DNA of 64,000 bases from contig NZ_FNOB01000015.1 in assembly GCF_900106675.1 (NCBI RefSeq), forward strand, positions 28,848 through 92,847, read 5' to 3'. This document shows positions 62,672-64,000 of this stretch, piece by piece. Both the position numbers and the translations under genes were made by a program. The notes beneath the pieces are model-generated. The model was not told the origin of the DNA and ran no database searches. It worked only from the letters and a program-made list of their open reading frames with translations. The stretch is from Allgaiera indica. Lineage in GTDB: Bacteria; Pseudomonadota; Alphaproteobacteria; Rhodobacterales; Rhodobacteraceae. Each line of letters begins with the position of its first letter. The first letter of the stretch is position 1.

Positions 62672-62826
62672 TTCGCGCTCTCCTTGCCGCGCAGCTTTTC
62701 CAGAAGCTCGTGGAATTTGTCGGGAACTTCGCGTTCCAGTTCTTCCTGGTAAGCGCGCCGCAGATTTTCGTCGATCTGTCGGCGCAAATTCGCCCGCGTG
62801 CTCTCTGCCACCGTGCTCTTTCCCAT
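62668..62826 (-). CDS. nepR: Anti-sigma factor NepR
   Basis: 52 residues from ATG 62826; an upstream in-frame ATG 62868 would sit at the expected transcription start and is less likely. The core IDENLRRAYQEELEREVPDK FHELLEKL matches NepR, whose two helices bind EcfG or the PhyR sigma-like domain. The stop overlaps the ecfG start. First gene of the nepR-ecfG-kinase operon. Short, so easily missed. Confidence 0.93.
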   Translation of the reverse strand: MGKSTVAESTRANLRRQIDENLRRAYQEELEREVPDKFHELLEKLRGKESAK

Positions 62827-62868
62827 TTCCCGCTCTACACTTTCGCCCGTCTGATTGTATCTAAGCAT

Positions 62869-62900
62869 GGAACCCAACGCAGACAAGTCGCGTTGGTTCC
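62869..62900. promoter_or_regulatory. Face-to-face EcfG promoters shared by phyR and nepR-ecfG
   Basis: Plus strand: GGAAC 62869-62873, 17 bases, CGTT 62891-62894, feeding phyR at 62922. Minus strand: GGAAC 62900-62896, 16 bases, CGTT 62879-62876, feeding nepR at 62826. The two promoters interleave in a 32-bp near-palindrome, so each -35 lies beside the -10 of the other. Both directions are autoregulated by EcfG. Confidence 0.85.
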
Positions 62901-62921
62901 CGGAAAATCTCAAGCGGAGGC

Positions 62922-63737
62922 ATGAATATGAGTTCGGACGCGCAAGAGGATCTGGCGGCAGGTGTGGCTGCAAATCTTCCTTATCTGCGCCGCTACGCAC
63001 GGGCGTTGACTGGCAGCCAGGATGCGGGTGACCGCTACGCGGCGGCCACGCTCGAGGCAATCCTGGCGGATCGTTCGACGCTTTCGGGCCTGACGCCAAG
63101 GGTCGGCCTGTTTCAGACCTTCCATGCTGTCTGGTCCAGCGTCGGCGGCATGGTCGCGGAGCATTCCGACAGCCTGGTCGCGGATCGCGCGCAAAAGCGC
63201 ATGGCGACGCTGACCGCGAACACCCGAGAGGCCCTTTTGCTGCATACGGTCGAGGGCTTCTCCTTCGACGAGGTCGGCAAGATCATGCAGGTCCGCGCCG
63301 AAGAGGCCTCTGATCTGGTCGAGATCGCGCTACGCGAGATGGAGGGCGCGCTGTCGGGCAAGGTGCTGGTGATCGAGGACGAGCCGATCATCGCCATGGA
63401 TATCTCGAGCATCGTCGAGAACATGGGCCACAGCGTCACCGGCAATGCCCGAACCCGGGCAGAGGCGGTGCAGATGGCAAGCTCCGAGCGCCCCGATCTG
63501 GTGCTGGCCGATATCCAGCTGGCCGACAATTCCTCGGGGATCGATGCGGTCAACGACATCCTTTCGCAATTTCCCGATCTGCCGGTCGTCTTCGTCACCG
63601 CCTTCCCCGAACGCCTTCTGACCGGCGAACGCCCCGAACCGGCCTTCCTGATCTCGAAGCCCTATTCCGAGGAACAGATCTGGTCGGCCGTCAGTCAGGC
63701 GATGTTCTTCTCCTCGACCGAGACCCTCGCGGCCTGA
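62922..63737 (+). CDS. phyR: General stress response regulator PhyR
   Basis: 271 residues from ATG 62922 (GCGGAGG upstream). N-terminal sigma-like domain (about 12-140; LPYLRRYARALTGSQDAGDR, LFQTFHAVWSS, REALLLHTVEGFSFDEVGKI) mimics EcfG to titrate NepR. C-terminal receiver domain (about 146-265): acidic pair Glu152-Asp153, phospho-acceptor Asp197 in LVLADIQL, Thr226 and Lys246 in SKPYS. Phosphorylation exposes the sigma-like part. Divergent from nepR-ecfG. Confidence 0.97.
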   Translation: MNMSSDAQEDLAAGVAANLPYLRRYARALTGSQDAGDRYAAATLEAILADRSTLSGLTPRVGLFQTFHAVWSSVGGMVAEHSDSLVADRAQKRMATLTANTREALLLHTVEGFSFDEVGKIMQVRAEEASDLVEIALREMEGALSGKVLVIEDEPIIAMDISSIVENMGHSVTGNARTRAEAVQMASSERPDLVLADIQLADNSSGIDAVNDILSQFPDLPVVFVTAFPERLLTGERPEPAFLISKPYSEEQIWSAVSQAMFFSSTETLAA

Positions 63738-63984
63738 ACCTTCCGGCCCGTCCCCGCGGCGCGCGGGCTCCCTGCAAGTTGGGGGCGGGCCTTGCCGGAT
63801 CTATCGCCGCGGGCCCGGGCCTGCGTCCCGGCACTTTGGCGTCCTGGGCAGGTGCGATGTTCCCGGCGGGCGGCCGGGGTAGAGACCCGTGCATGCCAGG
63901 GCTTGTGACCTGCCCCCGATGAACCGGGCCATTCAAAAGGAGAGTTTGTTCTCGTAGCGTTCATAGCAGCGAGGAGAACAGACG
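63738..63984. other. 247-bp spacer after phyR
   Basis: No gene is visible. The 5' part is GC-rich with inverted CGGCCGGG-type stretches that could terminate phyR. The 3' part contains AAAGGAGAG and the leader of the next gene. No EcfG promoter of exact form is present. Confidence 0.45.
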
Positions 63985-64000
63985 ATGCGCAAATCACGTT
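63985..64000 (+). CDS. Start of a gene cut by the window end
   Basis: ATG 63985 has GAGGAG 6 bases upstream and begins MRKSR before the sequence ends. The product cannot be identified. The strong ribosome binding site is the only evidence. Confidence 0.5.

Noticed and set aside
62827..63099. Longer NepR with 91 extra residues
   Set aside because: The extension would run through the phyR promoter and coding start, and NepR proteins are about 50-60 residues.
63901..63984. EcfG promoter before the last partial gene
   Set aside because: GGAGA and a CGTT occur near 63950, but neither the -35 sequence nor the spacing fits.

Overview
The window is about 64 kb of a GC-rich alphaproteobacterial chromosome. 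It is most like the Rhodobacterales (Rhodobacteraceae/Paracoccaceae). The grounds are the gene families and neighbourhoods: a PQQ-propeller gene beside der, smoEFGK-smoS-mtlK polyol genes, opgG-opgI-opgH, putA with a divergent Lrp-type regulator, and a phyR/nepR-ecfG general stress locus. Coding density is high, many genes overlap by ATGA or TGATG, and I saw no tRNA, rRNA, CRISPR array, prophage or insertion sequence. It reads as ordinary core and accessory chromosome. Genus assignment is not possible by eye.

Layout. 0-5.6 kb: the end of a BamB-like propeller gene, der, tpiA, a GMC oxidoreductase and a LysR regulator. 5.9-10.4 kb: a TAXI-type TRAP uptake operon with a DUF1850 protein and a pxpA-type gene. 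10.4-12.8 kb: metR/metF divergent pair and a thioesterase. 12.9-16.5 kb: CPA2 antiporter, Lrp regulator and divergent hppD. 16.6-19.2 kb: an 875-residue one-TM protein of unknown function. 19.4-26.8 kb: SIMPL protein, metY, a decayed DUF1330 gene in an intergenic repeat, DUF2239 and GIY-YIG genes facing away from each other, a glycosyltransferase-like gene, MarR, HAD phosphatase and an MttB-like methyltransferase. 26.9-33.7 kb: DUF4153 membrane protein, class V aminotransferase, tyrosine phosphatase, ABC exporter and ygfZ. 33.7-43 kb: Lrp/ornithine decarboxylase, an orphan CoxL-type molybdoenzyme subunit with a DUF2235 hydrolase, and Lrp/putA. 43-47.3 kb (minus): cupin, opgG, opgI-like and opgH. 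47.5-55.8 kb: HAD phosphatase, SorC-type regulator, polyol ABC transporter and two polyol dehydrogenases, with a perfect palindromic operator in front of smoE.

The last 8 kb is a general stress response island. phyR faces nepR-ecfG-histidine kinase, and the two transcription units share one near-palindromic segment that holds two opposed EcfG-type promoters (GGAAC-N16/17-CGTT). The same promoter signature precedes the DUF1328 gene, the AI-2E family gene and a PLD-like gene, and a weaker form precedes csbD. So the regulators and several probable targets sit together. In the stress operon the Shine-Dalgarno of the 63-residue PLDc_N-type membrane protein is completely enclosed in a 7-bp hairpin. 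The PLD-like protein has lost the His and Lys of both HKD motifs.

Regulatory logic recurs along the window. Three Lrp/AsnC genes lie next to amino-acid genes (hppD, ornithine decarboxylase, putA). Strong stem-loops follow both solute-binding protein genes, where they probably set SBP:permease expression ratios. All functional statements rest on motif recognition and context; no database search was run.
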